A DNA stretch of 38,572 bases from Streptomyces yangpuensis (GTDB lineage: Bacteria; Actinomycetota; Actinomycetes; Streptomycetales; Streptomycetaceae): positions 414,413 through 452,984 of the forward strand of contig NZ_LBMK01000003.1 in NCBI RefSeq assembly GCF_001005295.1, given 5' to 3'. The first letter of the stretch is position 1, and each line of letters begins with the position of its first letter. The position numbers were made by a program, and so were the translations under genes. A model generated the notes under the pieces. It saw only the letters and a list, made by a program, of their open reading frames with translations, did no database searches and was not told the origin of the DNA. Shown here in pieces: positions 22,896 to 30,143 of the stretch.

Positions 22896-24212
22896 ATGCC
22901 TGCTGCCCCGCGTGAGCGTTCCGTCTTCCTCGCTCTGCTGCCGTGGCCGGAGCGTGTACGGGTGGCGCGGGCCCTGCGCACCGAGACGGTCGGCGGGCTG
23001 GTGCTGCTGGCGGCGGCCGTGGTGGCGCTCGCGTGGGCGAACACCCCCATCAGCGGAACGTACGAGCAGATACGCGACGCCCACTTCGGCGTACCCGCGC
23101 TCGGCCTGGACCTCTCGGTGGAGCACTGGACCGCCGACGGTCTGCTGGCCATCTTCTTCCTCGTCGCCGGGATCGAGCTGAAACGCGAGCTGGTGGTGGG
23201 CGAGCTGCGCACCCCGGCCACCGCGGCCCTGCCGGTGGTCGCCGCACTGTGCGGCATGGCCGTCCCTGCCGCCATCTACCTGGCCACCACCGGGCTCGGC
23301 GGGGGAAGAGCGCAGGGCTGGGCGGTGCCGATGGCCACGGACATCGCCTTCGCGCTCGCAGTCCTCGCGGTGCTCTCCACCCACCTGCCCTCCGCCCTGA
23401 GGGCCTTCCTGCTGACCCTGGCCGTGGTCGACGACCTGGGCGCGATCCTGGTCATCGCCGTCTTCTTCACCGCCGACCTCAACCCGGCCGCGCTCGGCGG
23501 TGCGGTGGGCGGGCTGGTCCTCTTCTACCTGCTCCAGCGCTACCGGGTCCGCGGCTGGTGGTGGTACGTGCCCCTCGGACTGGCGATCTGGGCGCTGATG
23601 TACAACGGCGGGGTGCACGCCACCGTGGCCGGCGTGGCGATGGGCCTGATCCTGCGCACCACCCGCGACCAGGGCGAGAAGGCATCGCCCGGGGAGCGGA
23701 CCGAGCACCTCACGCGGCCGGTCTCGGCCGGTGTGGCCGTGCCGCTGTTCGCCCTGTTCGCCGCCGGGGTGGCCATCTCGGCCGCTTCACTGGGCGAGGT
23801 GTTCACACGCCCGGAGCCGCTGGGCGTGGTCCTCGGCCTGGTCGTGGGCAAGACCGTGGGAATCTTCGCCGGCACCTACCTGGCGGCCCGGTTCACACGG
23901 GCCCGCCTCAACCCGGACCTGGCGTGGGCGGACGTGCTCGCCGTGGCGGTGCTGGCCGGGATCGGCTTCACCGTGGCCCTGCTGATCGGCGAGCTCGCCT
24001 TCCCCGACCCGGCCGATGCCGAGCACATCAAGGCCGCCGTCCTGATCGGCTCGCTGATCGCCGCAGCCGTGGCCGCGCTGCTGGTCAAGCGCCGCAACGG
24101 GATCTACCGCCGCCTGTGGGAGGCCGAGACTCTCGATGAAGACGCCGATGGCCTTCCGGACATCTACCAGCAGACCGACCGCCGAAACCGCGGCACCGCC
24201 GGCGACAGCTAG
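22896..24212 (+). CDS. nhaA: Na+/H+ antiporter NhaA
   Basis: This 438-residue membrane protein exchanges sodium for protons and helps maintain pH and salt balance. It has about a dozen hydrophobic helices. Family hallmarks are FFLVAGIELKRELVVGELR, the GWAVPMATDIAFALAVLAVL stretch, the essential aspartate pair D179-D180 in LAVVDDLGAILV, and LIGSLIAAAVAALLV near the C-terminus. The ATG at 22896 is fixed by GGAGGA with 5 bp spacing; the 25 codons open before it are rejected. The C-terminus has an acidic tail DEDADGLPDIY. It stands between an integrase remnant and a small truncated gene, so it is probably accessory cargo. Confidence 0.95.
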   Translation: MPAAPRERSVFLALLPWPERVRVARALRTETVGGLVLLAAAVVALAWANTPISGTYEQIRDAHFGVPALGLDLSVEHWTADGLLAIFFLVAGIELKRELVVGELRTPATAALPVVAALCGMAVPAAIYLATTGLGGGRAQGWAVPMATDIAFALAVLAVLSTHLPSALRAFLLTLAVVDDLGAILVIAVFFTADLNPAALGGAVGGLVLFYLLQRYRVRGWWWYVPLGLAIWALMYNGGVHATVAGVAMGLILRTTRDQGEKASPGERTEHLTRPVSAGVAVPLFALFAAGVAISAASLGEVFTRPEPLGVVLGLVVGKTVGIFAGTYLAARFTRARLNPDLAWADVLAVAVLAGIGFTVALLIGELAFPDPADAEHIKAAVLIGSLIAAAVAALLVKRRNGIYRRLWEAETLDEDADGLPDIYQQTDRRNRGTAGDS

Positions 24213-24224
24213 AGGAGGAAGGTC

Positions 24225-24383
24225 GTGCGCGCACGGGATCCCGCCGAGCCCTCCCCCTTCGTGACCACCGACGACATCCCCGCCGCACTGCCCGCCCTGA
24301 CCTACCTGGGTGGCCGCCCAGTTGGCGGCGAATCCCGTCAGCGCGACGCCAGTGATGGACAGGATCCCCGACGATCCATGTGA
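24225..24383 (+). CDS. short hypothetical protein, probably a truncated gene
   Basis: This 52-codon frame starts GTG at 24225 behind a strong AGGAGG RBS, 12 bp after nhaA. It reads VRARDPAEPSPFVTTDDIPA, then ALPALTYLGG and a degenerate tail that ends at 24383. The well-formed start followed by a low-quality tail suggests that the 5' end of a real gene was cut by recombination. No family is recognisable. Confidence 0.4.
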   Translation: MRARDPAEPSPFVTTDDIPAALPALTYLGGRPVGGESRQRDASDGQDPRRSM

Positions 24384-24398
24384 CCGCTCCTGGCCAGA

Positions 24399-24723
24399 TC
24401 AGCGAAAACCTTCACAGTGCCGGCCGGAGTCCACGGAGCCGCCAGGGCCGTCGACTCCCACGCCGGCAGCCACCGCGGCCAGGGCACCGAGCGTACGTGG
24501 TCCTCGGGGACGTCTAGGACCTAGCAGGTCGGCGAGCACCCGTTGCGCGTCCGCGTCGGGTACCTGTTCCTGCTCCCACTTCCAGACCGTCGTCCGGTTG
24601 GTGGCCAGTGGCAGGCCCATCTCCGCACCGCGTTCGCGCATGCGCCGGGCTTGACTCGGCCTTGCCCCAGCTCTTGCCCTCTCGCACGTAGGTCAGCGGG
24701 TGCAAGGCCAACGGGTCAGACAT
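24399..24723 (-). pseudogene. XRE-type helix-turn-helix regulator, frameshifted and truncated
   Basis: The start MSDPLALHPLTYVREGKSWG at 24723 (RBS GGAGGG) is the usual beginning of Streptomyces XRE/TPR-type regulators. The frame breaks in the helix-turn-helix near 24640-24660 and continues as MRERGAEMGLPLATNRTTVW with KWEQEQVPDADAQRVLADLL, the standard WKWE helix and 'recent domain' boundary. After GALAAVAAGVGV the usual long TPR region is missing and the frame ends at 24399. The gene cannot make a working regulator. Confidence 0.7.
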
Positions 24724-24949
24724 CCCACCCTCCCCTCAGGTCGGAGGACGTTGATCACCGCACGGTGGACGAGTTCCCGCTGTCCTGGCACCCGGTGAGC
24801 CCCCTCTTGCGGGCGCTCGCCTCCATACCCCTCTCAACGAGCCCTACGCAGCGCAGCTTCGCCCACCGCTGAGAGATCTACAGTCCCTTCACTCCTTGTC
24901 CGTGCCGCTGTGACTCGGGCCCTTCGCGGAGGCGCCGCATGAGGTCGCG

Positions 24950-25202
24950 TATGGCACGTGAATGACACGCGGCCCCGAGAGGTCTAGACAACGACGAAGG
25001 CCCGGGTCTCTGACCTGGGCCTTCGCATCTGAGCGGATGACGGGAATCGAACCCGCGCTATAAGCTTGGGAATCACCCTGCACTTGGACATGTGCACTGT
25101 GTCTGACCTGCGAGAACGGCTATCGATGACCTCGTGTGGGCCGACTTCGGCGAAGCCGCTGTTGACCGCTGTTCACCGCCTCTACTGGCACGTTGTGGCA
25201 CG
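24950..25202 (-). repeat. tRNA-3'-end attachment-site repeat, copy D
   Basis: This is the fullest copy. From left to right it has TGGCACG-N4-TGACACG, then AGGTCTAGACAAC and a 14 bp-arm hairpin (24995-25025). The minus-strand tRNA 3' half follows at 25031-25074 (T-arm GCGGGTTCGATTCCCGT, loop TTCCCAA), then TCTGACCTGCGAGAACG, TTGACCGCTGTTCACCGCC and two GGCACG repeats (25187-25192, 25197-25202). The rest of the 580 bp between 24724 and 25305 shows no gene. A short palindrome GGCGCT-GG-AGCGCC lies at 25254-25267, before the regulator gene. Confidence 0.68.
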
Positions 25203-25305
25203 ACCCTCGTCAGGGTGACGGGGTGGAGGCCCTGCCACTCGCGTGATCAAGGAGGCGCTGGAGCGCCTTAGTCGTTGTCGTGCGCGGCGAGTCGATAATC
25301 CCTCC

Positions 25306-26946
25306 ATGGACGCCAACACCGATCTCGCCCGGGGTCGCGCGTGCTACGCCGGCGAGGCCTGGTCCGAGGCCTTCGAGAGCCTGAGTGCCGCCGACGGAGC
25401 CGCAGCCCTGGGCCCTGACGACTTGGAGCTCCTGGCCAGGTCCGCCTACATGCTCGGGCGCGACGAGGAGTACGTGGCCGGGCTGGAGCGCTCACATGCG
25501 ATGTGGCTGGATGCCGGCGATGTACCCCACGCCGTCCGCTGTGCGTTCTGGATCGGCCACAGCATGCTGTTCCGGGGCCACCACGTCCGGGCGAGCGGCT
25601 GGTTCTCCGTCGGTGAGCGCCTCCTGAAGGCCGAGGGGCTGGACTGCGTCGAACGCGGGTACCTGCTCATCCCCTTGTGGCTGAGCCAGATGGGCGGTGG
25701 CGACTGGCAGTCGGGCCACGCGACGGCAGCCGAGGCCGCGGAGATCGGCGAGCGGTTCGGCGACGCGGACCTGGTGTGGCTGGCACGCGACGAGCAGGGC
25801 CGGGCCCTTGTGAACCTGGGCCGCGTGCACGAGGGCCTGCGCCTGGTGGACGAGACGCTCGTGATCGTCGAGTCCGGTGCACTTTCGCCGATCGTCAGCG
25901 GCATCGTCTACTGCAACACCATCGTCTTCTGCCGCGATCTGTACGCCCTGGGTCACGAGCGTGAGTGGACGGACGCTTTGACCCGGTGGTGCGACCGTCA
26001 GCCGCAGATGGTCGCGCACAAGGGTCTGTGCCTGGTGCATCGGGCCGAAGTGCTGCAGTACGGCGGCGCCTGGCCCGCCGCACTCGATGAGGCCCGCCGA
26101 GCATCCGAACGCTTCACCCAGGGTGTGCTGAACCAGATCGCCTGCGGACAGGCGTTCTACCGGCAAGGCGAGATCCACCGACTGCGGGGCCGTCCGGCCG
26201 AGGCAGAGAACGCCTACACGGAAGCCAATCGCTGTGGCTTCGAGCCTCAGCCCGGGTTCGCGCTGCTGCGGCTGGCGCAGGGCAACGACGAGGCAGCGGC
26301 GGCGACGATCCGTCGTGCCGTGGCCGAGCGCACCCGGGAGCTGGAGCGAGCGGCCCTCCTTGCCGCGTACGTCGAGATCATGCTTGCCGCGGGCGACGTC
26401 GACGACGCGGCTACGGCTGCCGGTCAGCTTTCGGCCATCGCGGAGCACCAGGACAGCGACGTGCTTCGCGCGACGGCGGCGTACAGTCTCGGCTCCGTGG
26501 CGTTGGCCAAGGGCGGCGCCACCGCCGGTCTCACCGCTGGGCGGCGGTCCTGGCACGGGTGGCAGGATCTCGAAGTGCCATACGAAGCCGCCCGGGCGCG
26601 TGTCCTCGTCGCCCTCGCCTGCCGCTCGCTCGGTGACGAGGACACGGCTGCCCTGGAGCTCCATGCAGCTCGCGAGGTGTTCGCGGAGCTTGAGGCCGGG
26701 CCCGACCTCGCTCGCGTCGATTCCCTCGCTCCTGGCGGGCCGGGCATGGAAACCTACGGTCTTTCGGAACGCGAGCTGGAGGTGCTCCGCCAGGTGGTCG
26801 GCGGCGCGAGTAACCGGCAGATCGCCGCCGCCCTGCTGATCAGTGAGCACACCGTCGCCCGGCACCTGCAGAACATCTTCGGCAAACTGGGTGTCTCCTC
26901 GCGGACGGCAGCGAGCACCTTCGCGCTGGAGCACGGCCTCGCCTGA
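25306..26946 (+). CDS. LuxR-family regulator with TPR-like helical repeats
   Basis: This 546-residue protein has no receiver and no Walker A motif. Residues 1-470 are all-helical TPR-like repeats (for example ARGRACYAGEAWSEAFESLS, REIHRLRGRPAEAENAYTEA). The C-terminal LuxR helix-turn-helix (about 485-546) reads LSERELEVLRQVVGGASNRQ, then IAAALLISEHTVARHLQNIF and GKLGVSSRTAASTFAL. It is a DNA-binding regulator whose helical part probably senses a ligand or a partner protein. The small gene at 27073 follows 126 bp later on the same strand and may be its target; such TPR-LuxR genes often regulate a neighbour. The ATG at 25306 gives the proper N-terminus, although no strong RBS is visible. Confidence 0.9.
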   Translation: MDANTDLARGRACYAGEAWSEAFESLSAADGAAALGPDDLELLARSAYMLGRDEEYVAGLERSHAMWLDAGDVPHAVRCAFWIGHSMLFRGHHVRASGWFSVGERLLKAEGLDCVERGYLLIPLWLSQMGGGDWQSGHATAAEAAEIGERFGDADLVWLARDEQGRALVNLGRVHEGLRLVDETLVIVESGALSPIVSGIVYCNTIVFCRDLYALGHEREWTDALTRWCDRQPQMVAHKGLCLVHRAEVLQYGGAWPAALDEARRASERFTQGVLNQIACGQAFYRQGEIHRLRGRPAEAENAYTEANRCGFEPQPGFALLRLAQGNDEAAAATIRRAVAERTRELERAALLAAYVEIMLAAGDVDDAATAAGQLSAIAEHQDSDVLRATAAYSLGSVALAKGGATAGLTAGRRSWHGWQDLEVPYEAARARVLVALACRSLGDEDTAALELHAAREVFAELEAGPDLARVDSLAPGGPGMETYGLSERELEVLRQVVGGASNRQIAAALLISEHTVARHLQNIFGKLGVSSRTAASTFALEHGLA

Positions 26947-27072
26947 GCTGCCTGGTCAGGAATGACCATCGCGGTCCACGACGCATTGGTGAATGTGCGC
27001 GATGCGGCCTTCTCCTCTGCGCGCCTAGCGTCGAATCGTCCGAACGACACGGCACCGAACGAGGAGGACGCC

Positions 27073-27372
27073 ATGTACGTCGTGGCCCAGCACAAGATCG
27101 TGAACCCGGAGACCGCGTTTTCCCGCGGCCAGGCCCTGATGGAGGGCACCGGCGCGCCCGATGGCACCCGGGTGCTGCAGTTCTACCCGCACGTCGATGG
27201 ATCCGTCGTGACGTGCCTCTGGGAGACGAAGTCCGTCGGGGATGTCCAGCGCTTCGTCGACAGCACTCTCGGGGATTCGAGCGTCAACGACTGCTACGAG
27301 GTCGACTCGGAAAACGCATTCGCCGACCGCCCCCTCGGCCTCAAGCAATCGCCGGCACCTGTCACCTACTAG
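27073..27372 (+). CDS. small hypothetical protein (ABM/DUF-like alpha-beta fold)
   Basis: This 99-residue protein starts MYVVAQHKIVNPETAFSRGQ, continues GAPDGTRVLQFYPHVDGSVV and TCLWETKSVGDVQRFVDSTL, then GDSSVNDCYEVDSENAF. The beta-alpha-beta-beta pattern resembles the dimeric alpha-beta barrel (stress-responsive/monooxygenase-like) proteins. No catalytic residues can be assigned. The RBS GAGGAGGACGCC is strong. It lies just after the LuxR-type regulator, which may control it. The left end of a degenerate insertion sequence begins directly at its stop codon. Confidence 0.8.
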   Translation: MYVVAQHKIVNPETAFSRGQALMEGTGAPDGTRVLQFYPHVDGSVVTCLWETKSVGDVQRFVDSTLGDSSVNDCYEVDSENAFADRPLGLKQSPAPVTY

Positions 27373-28110
27373 GGCCTGTTCTGAGTTGAGATCACGGGAT
27401 CGGTCATTCCCGCTTCAGGAGGGTGCTGGCTGCGGTAGACCGGTCGCATGACTCGTGGTGATCTGACTGATGCCGAGTGGGAGTTGATCGAGCCGCACCT
27501 GCCACTGGGGGCGTTCGGGCCGATCCCTGACCTGCGCAGCTAATTCAACGCGGTGATGTGGAGGTTCCGGACCGGCAGCCCCTGGCGGGATGTGCCGGAG
27601 AGCTACGGCTCCTGGTCGACGATCTACGACCGGTTTCGGGTGTGGGCGCGTGACGAGGTCTTCCAGACCCTCATGGACGCGATGATCGCCGAGGCGGCGG
27701 CCCGCGACGACGTCGACCTCAGCCTGGTCAGTGTGGACTCCACCGTCGCCCGCGCGCATCACCATGCAGCAGGAATGGTGGTCGACCCTGAGCTCCTCGA
27801 AGACCTGGAGAAGGCCGTGGCGGAGGAAAAGGGGCTGCGGCAAAGGGGCAAAACGACCCCGTAGGCGAGGGGCCCGAGGACAGGGATGACCCCGAGCGGG
27901 AACAGCGCCGCGCCGTGCGCCGGCGCCGCAGGGCCCGACTGCGGGCCGCCGAACTGGGCCGCTCCCGGGGCGGGCTGACCAGCAAGGTCCACCTCTCCGT
28001 CGAGCGCGGCGCCGTTTGCCACCCGCTCCGAGGCCTCGCCGGACCGGCGGTCGCAAGGCCGGGGGGCGGGGCGGATCCTCCTGTGCGGGCATGGCGAGGC
28101 GCGTCTGCCC
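27373..28110 (+). mobile_element. degenerate IS5-family insertion sequence with broken transposase
   Basis: A DDE transposase frame starts at 27448 (MTRGDLTDAEWELIEPHLPL). It is interrupted by TAA at 27541 where FNAVMW should follow a tyrosine, resumes as FRTGSPWRDVPESYGSWSTI, DLSLVSVDSTVARAHHHAAG, and shifts frame near 27855. It then reads ARLRAAELGRSRGGLTSKVH and dissolves near 28050. The SVDSTV and GRSRGGLTSK motifs are typical of IS5-type transposases, and the C-terminal catalytic part is missing. GGCCTGTTCTGAGTTGAGA at 27374 may be the left inverted-repeat end; no matching right end was found. It is an inactive relic. Confidence 0.8.
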
Positions 28111-28185
28111 AACGGTTGCCTCTGTCGGAGCACCTGGTTACAGTTATTTCAGATGCATTCTCGCCGGCAGTGATTGGAGGCGGCC

Positions 28186-28635
28186 ATGGCTCGTTCCAGC
28201 GTTCTTGCCCGTGCTGGGAAGGTCGAACCGAACCCCTCGCACCAGGGCGCGCTCGCTGCTGCCGCTCGGATGACACCGGACTCGGTTGAGCTCTTGGTGC
28301 GCACCCCGGACGGCGGCGAACTGACACTGCCGAGGGAGCTGGTCAGCGTCCTTCTGGCCTCGGCCGGTGAGCTGGCGCGCGGGCATGCGGTGACGGTCCT
28401 GGCGTCCGAGGTGCAGTTGTCGCCTGCTGAGGCGGCAGAGCTTCTGGGTCTGTCTCGGCCGTTTGTCACCCGTTTGCTGGACGCCGGCGACATCCCCTCC
28501 ATGAACCTGCCGGGCAGCAGCCACCGTGTGGTCCGCCTTGCGGACGTGCTGGCGTTCCAGCAGCAGCGTGAGCGCCGCAGGGAGGGGCGGCGTCAGATCG
28601 CTGACGCCTTGGAGGGCTCCGACCTGCCGTACTGA
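28186..28635 (+). CDS. putative antitoxin with excisionase-like helix-turn-helix
   Basis: This 149-residue protein has a C-terminal MerR/Xis-type DNA-binding motif: LSPAEAAELLGLSRPFVTRL, then LDAGDIPSMNLPGSSHRVVR and LADVLAFQQQRE. The N-terminal half is Ala/Leu-rich and contains TPDGGELTLPRELVSVLLAS. The tail RRQIADALEGSDLPY is probably the toxin-binding part. It precedes a PIN-domain gene by 42 bp on the same strand, the usual order of antitoxin before toxin, so it should repress the pair's promoter and neutralise the nuclease. GGAGG lies 5 bp before the ATG. Confidence 0.85.
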   Translation: MARSSVLARAGKVEPNPSHQGALAAAARMTPDSVELLVRTPDGGELTLPRELVSVLLASAGELARGHAVTVLASEVQLSPAEAAELLGLSRPFVTRLLDAGDIPSMNLPGSSHRVVRLADVLAFQQQRERRREGRRQIADALEGSDLPY

Positions 28636-28677
28636 CGAGGGTGCCACCGGCAGTTGTGAAGGAGGAAGAGGAGGAGC

Positions 28678-29322
28678 GTGGCGGCGCGGGTCTTTGTGGA
28701 CACCAACGTCTTGTTTCCGTTTTCGGTGATGGACGTGATGCTGGCCCTCACGGAGGACTCCGTCCACGAAATCGTGTGGTCCGAACGACTGCTCGCGGAG
28801 TGGGAGCGGGTCATCGTCCGGGAGGGAGGGCGCTCGGCGGAGTCGGCTGCTGCAGTTACCCGGGCCGTTCGACGCTTCTTCGCCGACTGTGAGATCCCGG
28901 CGGCGGCCTATGAGCACCTCGTGGATGAAATGCCGGGCGATGGCCCCGACGATCGGCACCATGCGGCGGCAGCGGTGGCCGTACGGGCGGACGCGCTGAT
29001 CACGTGGAACCTCGCCGACTTCCCTGCCGGTGACTTGGCTGAGCGCGGAGTGCGGGTGATCGACCCGGATTCGTATCTGTGCGGGCTGTACGGCGAGTTG
29101 CCGCACGAGGTGGCGGAGACGGTGGTCAGGCTCGCCGGAGGGAAGCGCAATCCGCCCGTCACGATCGCTGATGCCGTCGCCCGACTCGCGAAAGTCGGCC
29201 TGCCGCGCTTCGCGGACCTCCTGACGCATCACCTCTCACTAGGTGATGCGGGCGCAGATGGTGCGCAGGTGGTGCGCGACGCCGAGAAAGGTCTAGACAA
29301 TGACGAAGGCCCAGGTCGCTGA
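28678..29322 (+). CDS. PIN-domain toxin (VapC-like ribonuclease)
   Basis: This 214-residue protein has a PIN fold (about 1-130). The acidic active-site residues are visible in RVFVDTNVLFP (D8), in the helix WSERLLAEWERVI, in DDRHHAAAAVAVRADALITW and in NLADFP. Such toxins cleave RNA. Residues 130-195 form a helical extension (LPHEVAETVVRLAG, then DAVARLAKVGLPRFADLLTHH). The last ~20 residues read GADGAQVVRDAEKGLDNDEG; these overlap repeat copy E and match an integrase tail encoded at 32200-32237, so the natural C-terminus was apparently replaced. The GTG start at 28678 is preceded by AGGAGG-rich sequence. Confidence 0.87.
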   Translation: MAARVFVDTNVLFPFSVMDVMLALTEDSVHEIVWSERLLAEWERVIVREGGRSAESAAAVTRAVRRFFADCEIPAAAYEHLVDEMPGDGPDDRHHAAAAVAVRADALITWNLADFPAGDLAERGVRVIDPDSYLCGLYGELPHEVAETVVRLAGGKRNPPVTIADAVARLAKVGLPRFADLLTHHLSLGDAGADGAQVVRDAEKGLDNDEGPGR

Positions 29323-29370
29323 CCTGGGCCTTCGCAGCTGAGCGAAGGACGGGAATCGAACCCGCGGAAT
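29258..29370 (-). repeat. tRNA-3'-end attachment-site repeat, copy E
   Basis: This copy has GTGGTGCGC-type direct repeats at its left side, inside the toxin gene's 3' end. Then come AAGGTCTAGACAATG, a perfect 14 bp-arm hairpin (29304-29334) and the minus-strand tRNA 3' end at 29340-29366, which is shorter than elsewhere (T-arm GCGGGTTCGATTCCCGT present, anticodon region lost). Sequence right of 29370 is unrelated to the other copies, so this copy is a truncated junction. Confidence 0.6.
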
Positions 29371-29484
29371 GGCCTCGCGCCAAGCACATCTGCCGCCCGC
29401 CGTGGCGCCCCAGGCCGAACAAGGGGGAGTCCGGCCCAGGGCGCTCGGTGTGCCGGGAGTGCCGGCCGTGCCGGCCCCGGCGGA

Positions 29485-29664
29485 TCAGCGGAACGCAAAG
29501 GAACTGGTCGCGTTATCGATGGCCGTGATACGGGTCTCCGTGTCCTCGTAGTCTCGGTGCTCGAGGAATCCGGCTGTGGGTCCTTCGGCGGTGACGGCGG
29601 GCCGGGTGGGCTGAGCGGATGCGGTGAGCTGCGCTGCCGATCCCGCACCATCCGTGCCGCTCAC
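29485..29664 (-). CDS. short hypothetical ORF, 59 residues
   Basis: This short frame (GTG at 29664) reads MSGTDGAGSAAQLTASAQPT, RPAVTAEGPTAGFLEHRDYE and DTETRITAIDNATSSFAFR. Its C-terminal third has protein-like composition and third-position GC typical of real genes, whereas the start is Ala/Thr-rich. There is no clear RBS. It could be a small peptide precursor or, more probably, the last part of a truncated gene. It would begin 48 bp upstream of nothing recognisable on that strand, because the monooxygenase gene at 29712-30032 precedes it and may be co-transcribed. Confidence 0.35.
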   Translation of the reverse strand: MSGTDGAGSAAQLTASAQPTRPAVTAEGPTAGFLEHRDYEDTETRITAIDNATSSFAFR

Positions 29665-29711
29665 GGACTCGGGCAGCGGAGAGGATCAGCAACCGACTTC
29701 GCCGTGACCGC

Positions 29712-30032
29712 TCAGAACTTGGCGGCCAGGACGTCGATGGGGAGGATCTCGGGAGCCGCGGCGAGCAGCGTGGGGGCGCTCTCCATGAGCGCGGCCGCGA
29801 TCTTGCCCTGGAGGTGGGCGGTGCGGTCCGCGTCGTTGCCGAAGGCGTCGAAGATGCCGAACGTGGTCGGGCCGAGCTTCAGCGCGAACCAGACCGTGGT
29901 GCCGGTCTCCGCCTCGGCCAGGGTGAGTGCGCCGGTGAGGAGTCCCTCGACGTCGGCGGCATGCTCCGGCTTGGCCTCGATCCGGGCGAGCAGGCCGACG
30001 CGGGTGGTCTCGGGGACAAAGGCGCTGGTCAT
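29712..30032 (-). CDS. antibiotic biosynthesis monooxygenase (ABM) domain protein
   Basis: This 106-residue protein has a single ABM dimeric alpha-beta barrel. It reads TTRVGLLARIEAKPEHAADV, then EGLLTGALTLAEAETGTTVW, FALKLGPTTFGIFDAF and RTAHLQGKIAAALMESAPTL. Small proteins of this type are cofactor-less oxygenases or quinone/aldehyde-handling proteins. The RBS AAGGAG lies 7 bp before the ATG. It diverges from a GlxA-type AraC regulator across 111 bp with a perfect palindrome, so that regulator is its likely controller. Confidence 0.92.
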   Translation of the reverse strand: MTSAFVPETTRVGLLARIEAKPEHAADVEGLLTGALTLAEAETGTTVWFALKLGPTTFGIFDAFGNDADRTAHLQGKIAAALMESAPTLLAAAPEILPIDVLAAKF

Positions 30033-30054
30033 GGGGGTTCTCCTTCTGCGGTGC

Positions 30055-30075
30055 CGTACCGCGCTGTGCGGTACG
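30055..30075. promoter_or_regulatory. perfect palindrome in divergent promoter region, putative operator
   Basis: CGTACCGC and GCGGTACG form 8 bp perfect arms around a 5 bp spacer (GCTGT). It lies 23 bp upstream of the monooxygenase start and 69 bp upstream of the GlxA-type regulator start. The position fits an operator used by that regulator to control both genes. This is inference from symmetry and location. Confidence 0.5.
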
Positions 30076-30143
30076 ACCACGGTAGGAGCGGGCCCCTTCC
30101 CGCCCTCAGTGGCGGATCCGCCGGATGCTTTACCGTTTCCGCC

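Noticed and set aside
27373..28110. Programmed readthrough or frameshift in the IS5-type transposase
   Set aside because: There is a stop, a separate frameshift and loss of the C-terminal catalytic part and right end, which fits decay rather than programmed recoding.
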